Source of the DNA: Shewanella algae
Lineage (GTDB): Bacteria > Pseudomonadota > Gammaproteobacteria > Enterobacterales > Shewanellaceae
Direction of reading: 5' to 3'
Assembly (NCBI RefSeq): GCF_009183365.2
Contig: NZ_CP068230.1
Location: forward strand, 1,579,001 to 1,643,000
Length of the DNA: 64,000 bases
The stretch's first letter is position 1. Each line of letters opens with the position of its first letter. Positions 24,972 through 34,898 of this stretch are shown here, one piece after another. A model generated the notes under the pieces. The model did not search any database. It saw only the letters and a program-made list of their open reading frames with translations, and was not told the origin of the DNA. The translations under genes were made by a program, and so were the position numbers.

Positions 24972-27791
24972 GTGTTACAGAAAACCAAAAAACTCATCAT
25001 AGCGAGTATAGGAGCACTGGCTTTGCTTGGCTCGCAAGCTCAGGCAATTACGCCATCTCCTCAGATGATTGAACAATTCAAAAATTTGCCTCGTGCTGAG
25101 CAGGAAAGGTTAGCCAAACAGTATGGTATTGATCCCGCCATGCTTAGAGGTAGCAGTAACAGCGGCAGTCAGAAACTGGAAAACCCACAGTTGGTTTACC
25201 CCAGAGGACAGCAGAATTTTCAAGGTAATGATCAAGAAAATTGGCAATATCAAAATGGCCAAGGGCGAGAGCTGAATAATCGCCGCAGTCAAGATAAGCA
25301 CAGCTTGGATTTTACCGCTGCGGCAGACAAGGCAGAGCTAGAACGATTTGGCTATTCTCTGTTTGAAGGTGAACCCAGCACTTTTGCCCCAGTTTCAGAT
25401 GTACCTGTTCCCAGTGAATACCTTATGGGGCCTGGAGACACTCTGAATGTACAACTCTTCGGTAAAGATAATCGGGAGTTTACTCTTACTGTTAACCGTG
25501 ACGGTACAGTGCAATTCCCTGAGCTTGGCCCAATTAGTGTGGCGGGTTTGAGCTTTGCGGAAACCAAAGACACGCTGCAAAAGCGCATCAAGCATCAGAT
25601 GATAGGCATTGAATCCAATATCACCATGGGAGAGTTGCGTTCTATCCGTATCTTTGTGGCCGGTGATGCCTATAAACCAGGCTCTTATACTGTATCCAGC
25701 CTGTCAACCATGACACAGGCGCTGTTTGTCTCCGGCGGCGTCAACGAAATTGGTTCATTACGTAAAGTGCAACTCAAGCGTGGTGGTAAGCTGGTTGGTA
25801 CTCTTGACCTTTATGATTTATTGATGCGCGGCGATGCCTCCGGCGATATGCGTCTGCAATCTGGTGATGTGGTTTTCATTCCTCCAGTAGGTGGCCTGGT
25901 CAGCGTGGCCGGTGAAGTTCGCCGTCCGGCAATTTATGAGCTCAAAGGGGGAGAAACCCTTGGTGATGTCGTTAATATGGCTGCCGGGGCTAAACCGGGT
26001 TCTTATCCTAAAGGCAGTGTGGTTGAGCGTTACAATGACCAGGGGCTTAAGTCGCTGCTCACGGTTGATTTGACGTCTGCTAAAGGGCAAAAAACGCTTG
26101 CCAAGGCCGGTGATGTTATTCGAGTTAAAGGCACCTCGGGCCAATATGATAATGCAATTACCTTGGTTGGTGCTGTGGTTCGGCCAGGGAAATATCAATG
26201 GCATGAAGGCTTAAAAGTCAATGACATCCTCAAGTCTATTTGGTCCGATTTACAAATTTCAGCAGATCTAGATTACGCCATCCTGCTTCGTGAAGTAGAT
26301 GATTATGGCAATATTGAGATCTATCAATTCGCACCTGGCAAAGCAATAGTGCATCAGGACGTCGGTGAGAACCTGGCGCTGCAACCAAGAGATAAGTTGA
26401 TCATATTTAACTTTAGCGATGACAGCATCAACAGATATGAGCTGAACAAGCTGGTTAAAGAAAGAGTTGCTAAGGTTACTTCCCTTACCGGCGATTCGTT
26501 ACTGGGTTCAGATCTTTTCAAGGCGGGGTTCAGCGACCTGCAAAACAAGCGCCTCAACAAGCGTACTGAACTTGCCGGCGTCGTAGTTAATGATGGAGCG
26601 ACCGGTGATACCGAATTAGAAGAAGCACAAAAGGCTGAACAGGAAGCTGTTACTGCAGAAGTGAGCAAGATGCTTACCAATCTTTTCGATGATAGAGATC
26701 TGGTAAAGTACAGCTATATGATGAACCGCAGTGAGCTTTTGTATCCGGTTATCAGCAAACTTAACGCACAGGCTCGCGCAGGCAGCAGCGTTAAAATAGT
26801 CGCTGTCAGCGGCCAAGTGCGCCACGAAGGTATGTATCCTTTAAGTGTCAATGCTTCAGTCAGTTCTTTGATTGAAGCCGCTGGCGGCCTAAAGGAAGGT
26901 GCCTACACAGCCAGAGCAGAGTTAACCCGCACGATTACAGATGCTACTGGTTCATCAATAGTGCATAAGACTGTAGATCTGACTTCGGCTCTACAAGGTA
27001 ACAAAGCAGCTGATCTGGCTCTTGAAGGGCGGGATATCTTGACAGTGATGACTACGCCTGATTGGCAGGAACATCAAACTGTTGAAATACGCGGTGAAGT
27101 GAAGTTCCCTGGCGTATATAACATCCGCCGCGGCGAAACACTACAGGATGTTATTCAACGAGCTGGCGGCTTTACTGAATACGCTTATCTTCCATCAGCC
27201 GTGTTTGTGCGTGAGTCTGTTCGCAAACAAGAGCAGATGGAAATCAAAAAACTGGCTGATCAACTTCGGCGTGATATTGCCACTCGAGGCGTTTCCAAAG
27301 ATGGCAATGTGGTCAACTATGCAGATGCTCAGTTGATGCTTAAAGATCTTGAAGGCATTAAAGCTGTTGGCCGACTGGTTGTTGACTTACCTGCTATCTC
27401 CGTGGGCATTACCCAAGCCGACCTTCAGCTCGAAGATCAGGATGTCCTCTACGTGCCTTCAACCAAACAGACCATAGCTGTTATGGGAGAAGTTCAACAT
27501 GCATCGACCCACAGGTATAAGGAAGGTCTCACGTTAGACCAGTATCTGAATATGTCCGGCGGAGCCCGTAAGCGTGCAGATGAAGACAGAACTTATGTGA
27601 TTAAAGCAGATGGTTCTGTGATGATGCCGAAGCGCTCCATGTGGTTTAGCAGTGAAGATAATCTGCAACCAGGAGATACCATCATAGTTCCCCTGGACAC
27701 TGAGTATAAGGATAACCTGACGCTCTGGAGTCAAGTCACACAGATTATTTACAACACAGCTGTGGCTGTTGCGACAATTTCAGGGTTGTAA
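24972..27791 (+). CDS. Large Wza-like polysaccharide export protein with multiple SLBB domains
   Basis: An outer-membrane/periplasmic polysaccharide export protein. It starts at GTG 24972 after GGAG and has a signal peptide (about residues 1-26, ending SQAQA). The poly-export domain starts near residue 145 (VPSEYLMGPGDTLNVQLFG). It is followed by repeated SLBB-type modules, recognisable by the recurring pattern G-x-V-x-x-P-G/A-x-Y-x-x-x-x-G-x-T-L (for example VAGEVRRPAIYELKGGETL, VVRPGKYQWHEGLKV, GEVKFPGVYNIRRGETL). At 939 residues it is more than twice the length of E. coli Wza (about 380). No Cys lipobox is visible at the signal-peptide end. It is the first gene of the polysaccharide operon. 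Confidence 0.88.
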   Translation: MLQKTKKLIIASIGALALLGSQAQAITPSPQMIEQFKNLPRAEQERLAKQYGIDPAMLRGSSNSGSQKLENPQLVYPRGQQNFQGNDQENWQYQNGQGRELNNRRSQDKHSLDFTAAADKAELERFGYSLFEGEPSTFAPVSDVPVPSEYLMGPGDTLNVQLFGKDNREFTLTVNRDGTVQFPELGPISVAGLSFAETKDTLQKRIKHQMIGIESNITMGELRSIRIFVAGDAYKPGSYTVSSLSTMTQALFVSGGVNEIGSLRKVQLKRGGKLVGTLDLYDLLMRGDASGDMRLQSGDVVFIPPVGGLVSVAGEVRRPAIYELKGGETLGDVVNMAAGAKPGSYPKGSVVERYNDQGLKSLLTVDLTSAKGQKTLAKAGDVIRVKGTSGQYDNAITLVGAVVRPGKYQWHEGLKVNDILKSIWSDLQISADLDYAILLREVDDYGNIEIYQFAPGKAIVHQDVGENLALQPRDKLIIFNFSDDSINRYELNKLVKERVAKVTSLTGDSLLGSDLFKAGFSDLQNKRLNKRTELAGVVVNDGATGDTELEEAQKAEQEAVTAEVSKMLTNLFDDRDLVKYSYMMNRSELLYPVISKLNAQARAGSSVKIVAVSGQVRHEGMYPLSVNASVSSLIEAAGGLKEGAYTARAELTRTITDATGSSIVHKTVDLTSALQGNKAADLALEGRDILTVMTTPDWQEHQTVEIRGEVKFPGVYNIRRGETLQDVIQRAGGFTEYAYLPSAVFVRESVRKQEQMEIKKLADQLRRDIATRGVSKDGNVVNYADAQLMLKDLEGIKAVGRLVVDLPAISVGITQADLQLEDQDVLYVPSTKQTIAVMGEVQHASTHRYKEGLTLDQYLNMSGGARKRADEDRTYVIKADGSVMMPKRSMWFSSEDNLQPGDTIIVPLDTEYKDNLTLWSQVTQIIYNTAVAVATISGL

Positions 27792-27806
27792 TTCTTAATA
27801 ACAAAC

Positions 27807-27841
27807 TTGTTCTAGAGTCGTGACTTCAGGCTCTAGAACAA
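27807..27841 (+). other. Intercistronic hairpin between wza-like and wzz-like genes
   Basis: An 11-bp perfect stem (TTGTTCTAGAG at 27807-27817 with CTCTAGAACAA at 27831-27841) and a 13-base loop, in the 80-base gap between the exporter and the chain-length gene. The tail is AATTAAT, not a T-run, so it is not a classic terminator; it may be a processing, stability or pause element in an RfaH-controlled operon. Confidence 0.5.
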
Positions 27842-27871
27842 AATTAATACAGTATAAAAATAGACATAAAT

Positions 27872-28843
27872 ATGACTTCACAAATTACTCCTCAACAGCA
27901 TCCGGATGCACAGTTCGCTGTGAACACGATGAGAGATGACGAAATAGATCTCCGTGAGCTCTTTTCGGTAATCTGGCAAGGGAAATGGTTAATTGCCGGA
28001 GTCACTCTGGTATTTGCCGTTGCTTCAGTGGTTATTGCACTTAAGTTGCCGAATATCTATAAATCGGAAGCACTTCTAGCCCCAGCATCTGAAGAGCAGG
28101 GGGCTGGAGGGCTAGCCGGGCTTGCTTCTCAGTTTGGTGGCCTTGCCAGTATGGCTGGAATCAACTTGGGCGGCAAAGGTGGCACAGACAAGACGCAATT
28201 GGCTATTGAAGTACTCAAGTCAAGGCAATTTATCGGCGACTTTATTGAAAAGCATCAAATTTTGCCTGAACTAATGGCAGTTGATAAATGGAATATGGCT
28301 GATAATACGCTATCGTTTGAGCAGGAAATTTATAATAGTCAGAGCAAAACTTGGGTTCGCAAAGTTAACCTCCCATTCCAATCTAAACCTTCTCTTCAAG
28401 AAGCTTATAAAGAGTTTTTGAAGATTTTTTCTGTAAATAAAGACAAAGAAAGCGGCATGGTAACAATCTCTATCGAACACCAATCTCCCTTTGTAGCAAA
28501 ACAGTGGATAGATTGGCTGATAGCAGATATTAATCGGGCTATGAAAGAACGAGATGTAGTAGAGGCTACACGTAGTACTGAGTTTTTGAACAAACAAATA
28601 GCACTTACTAATGTTGCTGACATTCGAACTATTCTCTACAAACTGGTAGAAGAACAGGCGAAAACTATCATGTTCGCTGAGGTGCGGGATGAATATGTCT
28701 TTAAAACAATAGATCCAGCTTTTATCCCTGAAGAAAAGGCGAAGCCAAAACGGGCATTAATTTGTGTGCTAGGTACTATGTTAGGCGGTATGTTGGCCAT
28801 GATGATAGTTCTTATCAGACATTTTGTTAGAAAAGAAAGTTAA
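27872..28843 (+). CDS. wzz: Wzz-family polysaccharide chain-length determinant
   Basis: Inner-membrane polysaccharide co-polymerase that sets polymer length. The 323-residue protein has two transmembrane helices, at about residues 35-58 (WLIAGVTLVFAVASVVIAL) and 294-315 (ALICVLGTMLGGMLAMMIVLI). The N-terminal motif just after the first helix is LPNIYKSEALLAP, and the C-terminal Pro-rich motif before the second is DPAFIPEEKAKPKRA. It has no cytoplasmic tyrosine-kinase domain, so it is of the Wzz rather than the Wzc type. It follows the exporter by 80 bases. Confidence 0.9.
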   Translation: MTSQITPQQHPDAQFAVNTMRDDEIDLRELFSVIWQGKWLIAGVTLVFAVASVVIALKLPNIYKSEALLAPASEEQGAGGLAGLASQFGGLASMAGINLGGKGGTDKTQLAIEVLKSRQFIGDFIEKHQILPELMAVDKWNMADNTLSFEQEIYNSQSKTWVRKVNLPFQSKPSLQEAYKEFLKIFSVNKDKESGMVTISIEHQSPFVAKQWIDWLIADINRAMKERDVVEATRSTEFLNKQIALTNVADIRTILYKLVEEQAKTIMFAEVRDEYVFKTIDPAFIPEEKAKPKRALICVLGTMLGGMLAMMIVLIRHFVRKES

Positions 28844-29043
28844 ACCAAAGAAATTAATAGCCTGTTGGGAGCGCTTTCGAATTTCGAAAAAGCGGCAATA
28901 TCTAGGCCCTTTAAGGGATAAGGATGGGCCGATTGTCTCAAAATGGATGAACAGTGTCTCAGTTAGACTTAAAAGACTGAGATTTTAAAGTGTTAATGTT
29001 TCAACTTAATTCTAGGTAGAACGTAATAGAAAGGTCCGATGTA

Positions 29044-30168
29044 ATGACAAAAAAGAAAGTGCTTACCGTTTTTGGTACCCGGCCAGAAGCAATCAAAATG
29101 GCCCCTCTAGTTCACGCCTTAGCATCGGATGACCGTTTTGAAGCAAAGTGTTGCGTAACAGCCCAACACAGGGAAATGCTCGATCAAGTACTCGAATTAT
29201 TTGACATAACACCGGATTACGATCTTGATTTGATGAGAGCCGGTCAGACACTTAATGATGTCACTTCAGGCATTATTCAAAAGCTAAAACTTGTCCTTCA
29301 AGAGTTTAAGCCTGACGTCGTGCTTGTGCATGGTGATACAGCAACGACCTTCGCAGCAAGTCTTGCCGCTTACTATGAACAAATTGCTGTTGGGCATGTA
29401 GAGGCAGGCCTTCGCACAGGTAATATTTATTCACCATGGCCAGAAGAAGCAAACCGCCGTTTGACGGGGGTACTGACTGAGTTTCATTTTGCGCCGACTG
29501 AAACCTCAAGGCAGAATCTTCTCAAAGAAAACTTTGAACCAAGCAAGATCATCGTAACAGGTAATACTGTTATCGATGCGTTATTGATGGTGAAAGATAA
29601 AATTGATTCAGACACTGACCTCAAAAAGACGATAGCCGCCCAGTTCCCTTTCCTCGAGGTAAACAAAAAGCTGATCTTGGTCACCGGTCATCGTAGGGAA
29701 AGTTTTGGTGGTGGATTTGAGCGTATATGCGAAGCGTTAGTAACAGTAGCTAGAATGCATTCTGATGTGCAAATACTATATCCAATGCATTTGAATCCCA
29801 ATGTAAGAGAACCAGTAAATCGTATTCTTGGTGATGTTGATAACATTTTATTGGTTGAGCCTCAGCAATATCTTCCTTTTATTTATCTCATGGATAAAGC
29901 ACACATTATTCTTACGGATTCTGGCGGTATTCAAGAAGAAGCACCTTCCTTAGGTAAGCCGGTTTTAGTTATGCGGGATACTACAGAGCGCCCAGAAGCC
30001 GTTGAGGCAGGGACTGTTAAGTTGGTTGGTACTAATGTTAACCAAATAGTATCCAATCTAGATGAGCTTCTGTGTGATGCAGATGCATACCAAAAAATGA
30101 GCTATGCACATAACCCTTATGGCGACGGTAAAGCATGCCAAAGAATTTTAGAAGAATTAGTTAAATAA
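29044..30168 (+). CDS. wecB: UDP-N-acetylglucosamine 2-epimerase (non-hydrolysing)
   Basis: Interconverts UDP-GlcNAc and UDP-ManNAc, the first step to ManNAcA. The 374-residue protein has the family marks VFGTRPEAIKMAPLV, VHGDTATTFAASL, GHVEAGLRTGN and ILTDSGGIQEEAPSLGKPVL. It lies directly upstream of the UDP-ManNAc dehydrogenase gene, so the pair supplies UDP-ManNAcA to the cluster's glycosyltransferases. The 200-base gap before it contains only a short imperfect stem (about 28872-28894). Confidence 0.96.
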   Translation: MTKKKVLTVFGTRPEAIKMAPLVHALASDDRFEAKCCVTAQHREMLDQVLELFDITPDYDLDLMRAGQTLNDVTSGIIQKLKLVLQEFKPDVVLVHGDTATTFAASLAAYYEQIAVGHVEAGLRTGNIYSPWPEEANRRLTGVLTEFHFAPTETSRQNLLKENFEPSKIIVTGNTVIDALLMVKDKIDSDTDLKKTIAAQFPFLEVNKKLILVTGHRRESFGGGFERICEALVTVARMHSDVQILYPMHLNPNVREPVNRILGDVDNILLVEPQQYLPFIYLMDKAHIILTDSGGIQEEAPSLGKPVLVMRDTTERPEAVEAGTVKLVGTNVNQIVSNLDELLCDADAYQKMSYAHNPYGDGKACQRILEELVK

Positions 30169-30184
30169 GAATTTAGGAAAGAAA

Positions 30185-31453
30185 ATGTCATTTGAAACGA
30201 TTTCAGTCATTGGACTTGGTTATATTGGTCTTCCTACTGCAGCAATGTTTGCCTCCCGCAAAAAGAAAGTTATTGGTGTTGATGTTAACCAACATGCCGT
30301 AGATACAATCAATCAGGGTAAAATTCATATCGTAGAACCTGATTTAGATATAATTGTGCATTCAGCTGTTACAGATGGATACCTGAAAGCGGTTACTACA
30401 GCCGAACCTGCAGATGCGTTCCTTATTGCGGTTCCAACGCCTTTTAAACCATGCAAAGAAGCTGAAATTCCTGAGCCTGACTTAAGTTATATTCAATCTG
30501 CTTGTAATGGAATCGCACCAGTATTGAAAAAAGGCGATTTAGTCATTCTAGAATCTACATCCCCCGTTGGCGCGACTGAGCAAGTTGCAGAATGGTTGGC
30601 TACGGCTCGTCCTGATTTAACTTTTCCACAAAACGCAGGCAAAGAAGCCGACGTAAACGTAGCTCATTGCCCCGAACGTGTTTTACCAGGTCATGTGGTT
30701 CGTGAGCTTGTTGAGAATGACCGGGTTATTGGTGGAATGTCTTCTCGCTGTGCTGAACGTTCCGTTGAGCTTTATAAAACATTCGTTCAAGGCGAATGTG
30801 TTATCACTAATGCTCGTACAGCCGAAATGGCTAAGTTAACTGAAAATAGCTGTCGTGACGTTCAAATTGCATTCGCAAATGAGCTTTCAGTTATCTGTGA
30901 TAAGTTAGATATCAATGTTTGGGAGTTGATTTCTTTAGCCAATCGTCATCCGCGTATAAATATTTTACAACCAGGCCCTGGTGTTGGTGGTCACTGTATT
31001 GCGGTGGACCCTTGGTTTATTGTGTCTAAAACTCCAAATGAAGCTCAATTGATACACACTGCACGTAAAGTCAATGATGCAAAACCTGCATGGGTAATTG
31101 ATAAAGTTAAGTTAGCTATTGCTGACTTTTTACAAGCTAATCCAACTAAAACTGCTAAAGAGGTGACGGTTGCTTGTTACGGTTTAGCTTTTAAGCCTGA
31201 TATTGATGATTTAAGAGAAAGTCCTGCGCTTCGTATTACAAAGCAGATTTGTGAGATGCATTCAGGAACGGTAGTTGCTGTAGAACCCAATATCGAAAAA
31301 TTACCGTTATCAATTAATAATGTTGAGCTTTTATCTACTGAGTCTGCACTTAATAAAGCAGATATTCATGTCATGCTTGTTGATCATAAACAGTTTAAAA
31401 ATAATAAAGTTGCAAGTGATTGGGTTATCGATACTAAAGGAGTGTGGTTATGA
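30185..31453 (+). CDS. wecC: UDP-N-acetyl-D-mannosamine dehydrogenase
   Basis: Oxidises UDP-ManNAc to UDP-ManNAcA with two NAD+. The N-terminal Rossmann motif is GLGYIGLPTAAMFASRKKKV, and the catalytic Cys is in GPGVGGHCIAVDPWFIVS. The C-terminal UDP-binding domain has FKPDIDDLRESPALRI. The 422-residue length fits WecC rather than the shorter Ugd encoded at 47082. The 3' end overlaps glf in a TTATGA junction. From here the reading becomes AT-rich. Confidence 0.96.
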   Translation: MSFETISVIGLGYIGLPTAAMFASRKKKVIGVDVNQHAVDTINQGKIHIVEPDLDIIVHSAVTDGYLKAVTTAEPADAFLIAVPTPFKPCKEAEIPEPDLSYIQSACNGIAPVLKKGDLVILESTSPVGATEQVAEWLATARPDLTFPQNAGKEADVNVAHCPERVLPGHVVRELVENDRVIGGMSSRCAERSVELYKTFVQGECVITNARTAEMAKLTENSCRDVQIAFANELSVICDKLDINVWELISLANRHPRINILQPGPGVGGHCIAVDPWFIVSKTPNEAQLIHTARKVNDAKPAWVIDKVKLAIADFLQANPTKTAKEVTVACYGLAFKPDIDDLRESPALRITKQICEMHSGTVVAVEPNIEKLPLSINNVELLSTESALNKADIHVMLVDHKQFKNNKVASDWVIDTKGVWL

Positions 31454-32562
31454 ATCAAAAATATGATTATCTAATCGTCGGAACAGGTCTTTTTGGTTCT
31501 GTTTGTGCGCATGAGTTAAATAAAGAAGGTAAAAAAGTTCTGATGCTTGAAAAGAGAAATCATACAGGTGGAAATGTTTATACTGAGAAACATAATGGTA
31601 TAAATGTCCATAAGTATGGTGCACATATATTTCATACAAATGATAAAGACATCTGGGATTATGTTAATTCTTTTGTGTCATTTAATCGCTATACGAATTC
31701 GCCATTAGCAAATTATAAAGGGAAATTACTAAACCTACCTTTCAATATGAATACTTTTTATCAGCTTTGGGGTACTGTAACGCCTAAAGAAGCTAAAGAT
31801 AAGATAGAAGAACAAAAAAAGGAAGTTGAAGGAAAAGAACCTAAAAACTTAGAAGAACAAGCTATATCTTTAGTTGGTAGGGATATATATGAAAAATTGA
31901 TCAAGGGCTATACTGAGAAACAGTGGGGTAGAGATTGCAAAGAACTTCCTGCATTTATAATTAAAAGATTACCAGTAAGGTTTACCTATGATAATAACTA
32001 CTTTACAGATTTGTATCAAGGTGTGCCTATAGGTGGATACTCAGCAATGGTAGAAAAAATGTTAGAGGGAATTGAGGTGCGATTAGGTGTTGACTACCTC
32101 AAAAATAAAGAGTTATATGATTCTTTGGCTGTAAATGTAATATATACAGGCCCAATAGATGAATATTTCGATAATAAACTGGGCAAGCTTGAATATCGTT
32201 CTCTTGAGTTCAAAACTAGAGAAATCGATATTGAAAATTTTCAAGGAAATGCTGTTGTAAACTACACAGAAAAAGAGGTGCCATATACAAGAGTTATTGA
32301 ACACAAGCACTTCGAATCAGCAGATACACCACATACTGTCGTTACAGAAGAGTATCCTAAGGAGTGGGAGGTAGGACGAGAACCATATTACCCTATAAAC
32401 GACATTAAAAATATGGAACTATTTAAGAAATATAGAAAATTAGCCCAGGGCGAAAATGTAATATTTGGCGGAAGATTAGCAGAGTATAAGTATTACGACA
32501 TGCATCAAGTTATACGTTCAGCTTTAAATGTAGTGGCTAAAATAAAAGCTGAAAATAAATAG
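31450..32562 (+). CDS. glf: UDP-galactopyranose mutase
   Basis: A flavoenzyme that converts UDP-galactopyranose to UDP-galactofuranose. The FAD-binding motif LIVGTGLFGSVCAHELNKEG is at the N-terminus, with KRNHTGGNVYTE, VHKYGAHIFHTND and GYTEKQWGRDCKELPAFIIKRLP following. ATG 31450 (370 residues) is preferred over GTG 31444 because AAGGAG sits seven bases upstream. Presence of glf predicts galactofuranose in the polymer. The gene is AT-rich, unlike the flanking core genes. Confidence 0.95.
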   Translation: MNQKYDYLIVGTGLFGSVCAHELNKEGKKVLMLEKRNHTGGNVYTEKHNGINVHKYGAHIFHTNDKDIWDYVNSFVSFNRYTNSPLANYKGKLLNLPFNMNTFYQLWGTVTPKEAKDKIEEQKKEVEGKEPKNLEEQAISLVGRDIYEKLIKGYTEKQWGRDCKELPAFIIKRLPVRFTYDNNYFTDLYQGVPIGGYSAMVEKMLEGIEVRLGVDYLKNKELYDSLAVNVIYTGPIDEYFDNKLGKLEYRSLEFKTREIDIENFQGNAVVNYTEKEVPYTRVIEHKHFESADTPHTVVTEEYPKEWEVGREPYYPINDIKNMELFKKYRKLAQGENVIFGGRLAEYKYYDMHQVIRSALNVVAKIKAENK

Positions 32563-32563
32563 T

Positions 32564-33766
32564 ATGTTGAGAAAAAACTCTATTTTTCTTTTCTTTTTAT
32601 ATTTTGTAAAATTAATCACGCCTTTGTTAGTGCTTCCTATATTGTCTAGTGTGTTAGATGATATAGGATTTTCTTTATATTTAAATTTTATGGCTATAAC
32701 TGCATGGCTTATAATAATTGTTGAATATGGTTTTGTGTATTCGGGAACAAAAGAAATTGCAAAGGCTAATGATGATGTAAGTCTACGAAGTATAATTCAT
32801 AGTATCCTAAATGCGCAGATTCTTTTAAGTATATTTGCGCTTGTAATTGCAGTAATATTAACATTTGTTCTTAAAAGTATTTCTGGAGAATACTTACCTG
32901 CAATGATTGCAGTCGTTAGTGTAATTATTATTGGTATTACACCGACATATTTCTATCATGGAATGCAAAGATTTAGGTTTATAACTATCGTAGAATCGTT
33001 GTCTTCTCTTTTATTTATAATGTTAGTATTACTATTTAGACAATTAAAAGTCCTTGATGTTAATACAGCTTTATTAAGCTACGCTTTATCAAAATCTTTA
33101 GTTCTTTTTGTATGTTATGGCGGAATGGTTGAATATTTATTATGTTTTAAGTTTGATTTGAAATCAGCTGTATATAGAATAAAAAACTCGCTTTCGCTTT
33201 TCATTTTTAAAGCGAGCTCAAGTTTATACGGAAGTGCAGCAGCAGTTTTATTAGGGATAATGTTATCAGCAAAAGAAGTTGCTATATATGTTGCAGCCGA
33301 TCGCCTTGTAAGAAGTTACCAAGGTCTATTAGGCCCAATTTCGCAAGCTGTATATCCAATTATATCTAAGGGTAATAATAATAATAAGATTTTTTTGAAT
33401 GTTTTGCTTGTGCAACTTTTAATTGGAGTTATAGGTGTAATAGGTTTCGCTATTTTTTCAGATGTTGTCATAAGAATTATTTATGGTGATAATTTCAATG
33501 ACTCAGTAAATGTCGCAAAGTTTTTGATCATCATAGTTCCTATTATTGCAATAAGTAATATGCTCGGTGTTAATAATTTGCTGGCAAAAGGATATGATAG
33601 TTTATTTTCTAAAGTGATTGTTATTTGCGGTGTGTTATCTTGCTTATTAATGTATCCAATGATTATTAACTATGGTGTTGATGGAATGGTTTATACCGTC
33701 ATCTGTACTGAATTGATGGTTCTTCTTTTGTTGTTGTTATTTTCTATTAGGTATAAAAATGTATAA
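32564..33766 (+). CDS. wzx: Wzx-type polysaccharide repeat-unit flippase
   Basis: A 400-residue integral membrane protein with about 12 hydrophobic helices. Its opening LRKNSIFLFFLYFVKLITPLLVLPILSSVL is typical of MATE/MOP-superfamily RfbX proteins, and it has charged loops such as EYGFVYSGTKEIAKA. Wzx carries undecaprenyl-PP-linked repeat units to the periplasmic face. Its stop overlaps the next gene by eight bases. The call rests on topology and context; Wzx proteins share little sequence. Confidence 0.87.
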   Translation: MLRKNSIFLFFLYFVKLITPLLVLPILSSVLDDIGFSLYLNFMAITAWLIIIVEYGFVYSGTKEIAKANDDVSLRSIIHSILNAQILLSIFALVIAVILTFVLKSISGEYLPAMIAVVSVIIIGITPTYFYHGMQRFRFITIVESLSSLLFIMLVLLFRQLKVLDVNTALLSYALSKSLVLFVCYGGMVEYLLCFKFDLKSAVYRIKNSLSLFIFKASSSLYGSAAAVLLGIMLSAKEVAIYVAADRLVRSYQGLLGPISQAVYPIISKGNNNNKIFLNVLLVQLLIGVIGVIGFAIFSDVVIRIIYGDNFNDSVNVAKFLIIIVPIIAISNMLGVNNLLAKGYDSLFSKVIVICGVLSCLLMYPMIINYGVDGMVYTVICTELMVLLLLLLFSIRYKNV

Positions 33767-34898
33767 TTCTCTTACGCATTATTTTAATTATATAAGACCT
33801 GGCGGTGGTCCAGCAGGCTATTTATTCAACTTGAATGAAATTGCTTGTGATTCTGAAGAGGTGAAAGTATTTTTCAATCGTGTTGAAGTTAACAGTCAAA
33901 GCAAAAAAATTGATAGTACCAATAGATTATATTACGGTTTAATTATGGTTCTTAAGTCTATATTTAGACGTTTTGGAAGACTTTCTCCAGGCTTTTACGA
34001 AAGCCTTTCAAATGAATCTATGCCTATATTTCACTCAGTAACGGATGCTGTTAAGTTTAGTCGTTTTAGAAAAGATTTTTTGTTGATGATTCACTCACCA
34101 AAAGAACCTTCTAAAGAGATCTTAGATGCAGTTGAGCAAGCAGGCTACAGTAAAATTTTTCAGCGAATATATGAGTATTTTTTAAAGAGAGAAGAAAGAA
34201 AAGCAATAAATTGCGCTTATGCTCTTATTTTGCCTGATCTTGGTTCGATGGATGCATATTATAAAAATGACGAAACCCTTAAAACCTTATTGGCTAAGAA
34301 ACGAAAATACATAGTGCCTACGGGCGTTAGGCAATTATATTCTTCAAAAGTGAAATCAGAAATTAGAAAAGAGTTATCTCTCACAAGTACTGATATGGTT
34401 ATAGGCTTCTTTGGGCGGTATAATGAAGATAAAGGTTACGACTATTTTTGTGAGTTAGTAGAGAGTAATCTATGTTCTAAAATTAGATTTATTTCTGCTG
34501 GTATTGGTCCTATTTGTCCGGTTTCTAAGAGTAATTATCAGGATCTGGGCTGGAGAACTGATATTCAAGATTTAATAAAAGCATGTGATTACGTTATTGT
34601 GCCTAATAGGGTTTCGTATTTTGATTTGATTATATTGGAGGCTTATTCACTTGGTGTTAAAGTTATAACTACAAATATTGGCGGTGCTAAAGTATTACCT
34701 AAAAAAGCCACTTTGTTTTTGGATGTTAATTCAGATGTAAAATTTGATTTCCAATTAATGAAAATGCTAGAAAGTCATCCTTATTCTAGTGATGATATAC
34801 TTAACGTTTATAATGAAAATTATTCGTTAAAAGCCTTTTTGGGAAATTATAACCTGTTGTTGAAAAATATCAATGAAGAAAAAAATTATATTCGTTAA
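33759..34898 (+). CDS. GT-B fold glycosyltransferase
   Basis: A 379-residue GT4/GT1-like transferase. The C-terminal donor-binding half has VIGFFGRYNEDKGYDYFCELVE, then IVPNRVSYFDLIILEAYSLG followed by VKVITTNIGGAKVL, the E-x7-E-like nucleotide-sugar motif. The N-terminal half begins YNSLTHYFNYIRPGGGPAGY. It overlaps both neighbours, as expected of a tightly coupled operon. Donor and acceptor cannot be read from the sequence. Confidence 0.82.
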   Translation: MYNSLTHYFNYIRPGGGPAGYLFNLNEIACDSEEVKVFFNRVEVNSQSKKIDSTNRLYYGLIMVLKSIFRRFGRLSPGFYESLSNESMPIFHSVTDAVKFSRFRKDFLLMIHSPKEPSKEILDAVEQAGYSKIFQRIYEYFLKREERKAINCAYALILPDLGSMDAYYKNDETLKTLLAKKRKYIVPTGVRQLYSSKVKSEIRKELSLTSTDMVIGFFGRYNEDKGYDYFCELVESNLCSKIRFISAGIGPICPVSKSNYQDLGWRTDIQDLIKACDYVIVPNRVSYFDLIILEAYSLGVKVITTNIGGAKVLPKKATLFLDVNSDVKFDFQLMKMLESHPYSSDDILNVYNENYSLKAFLGNYNLLLKNINEEKNYIR

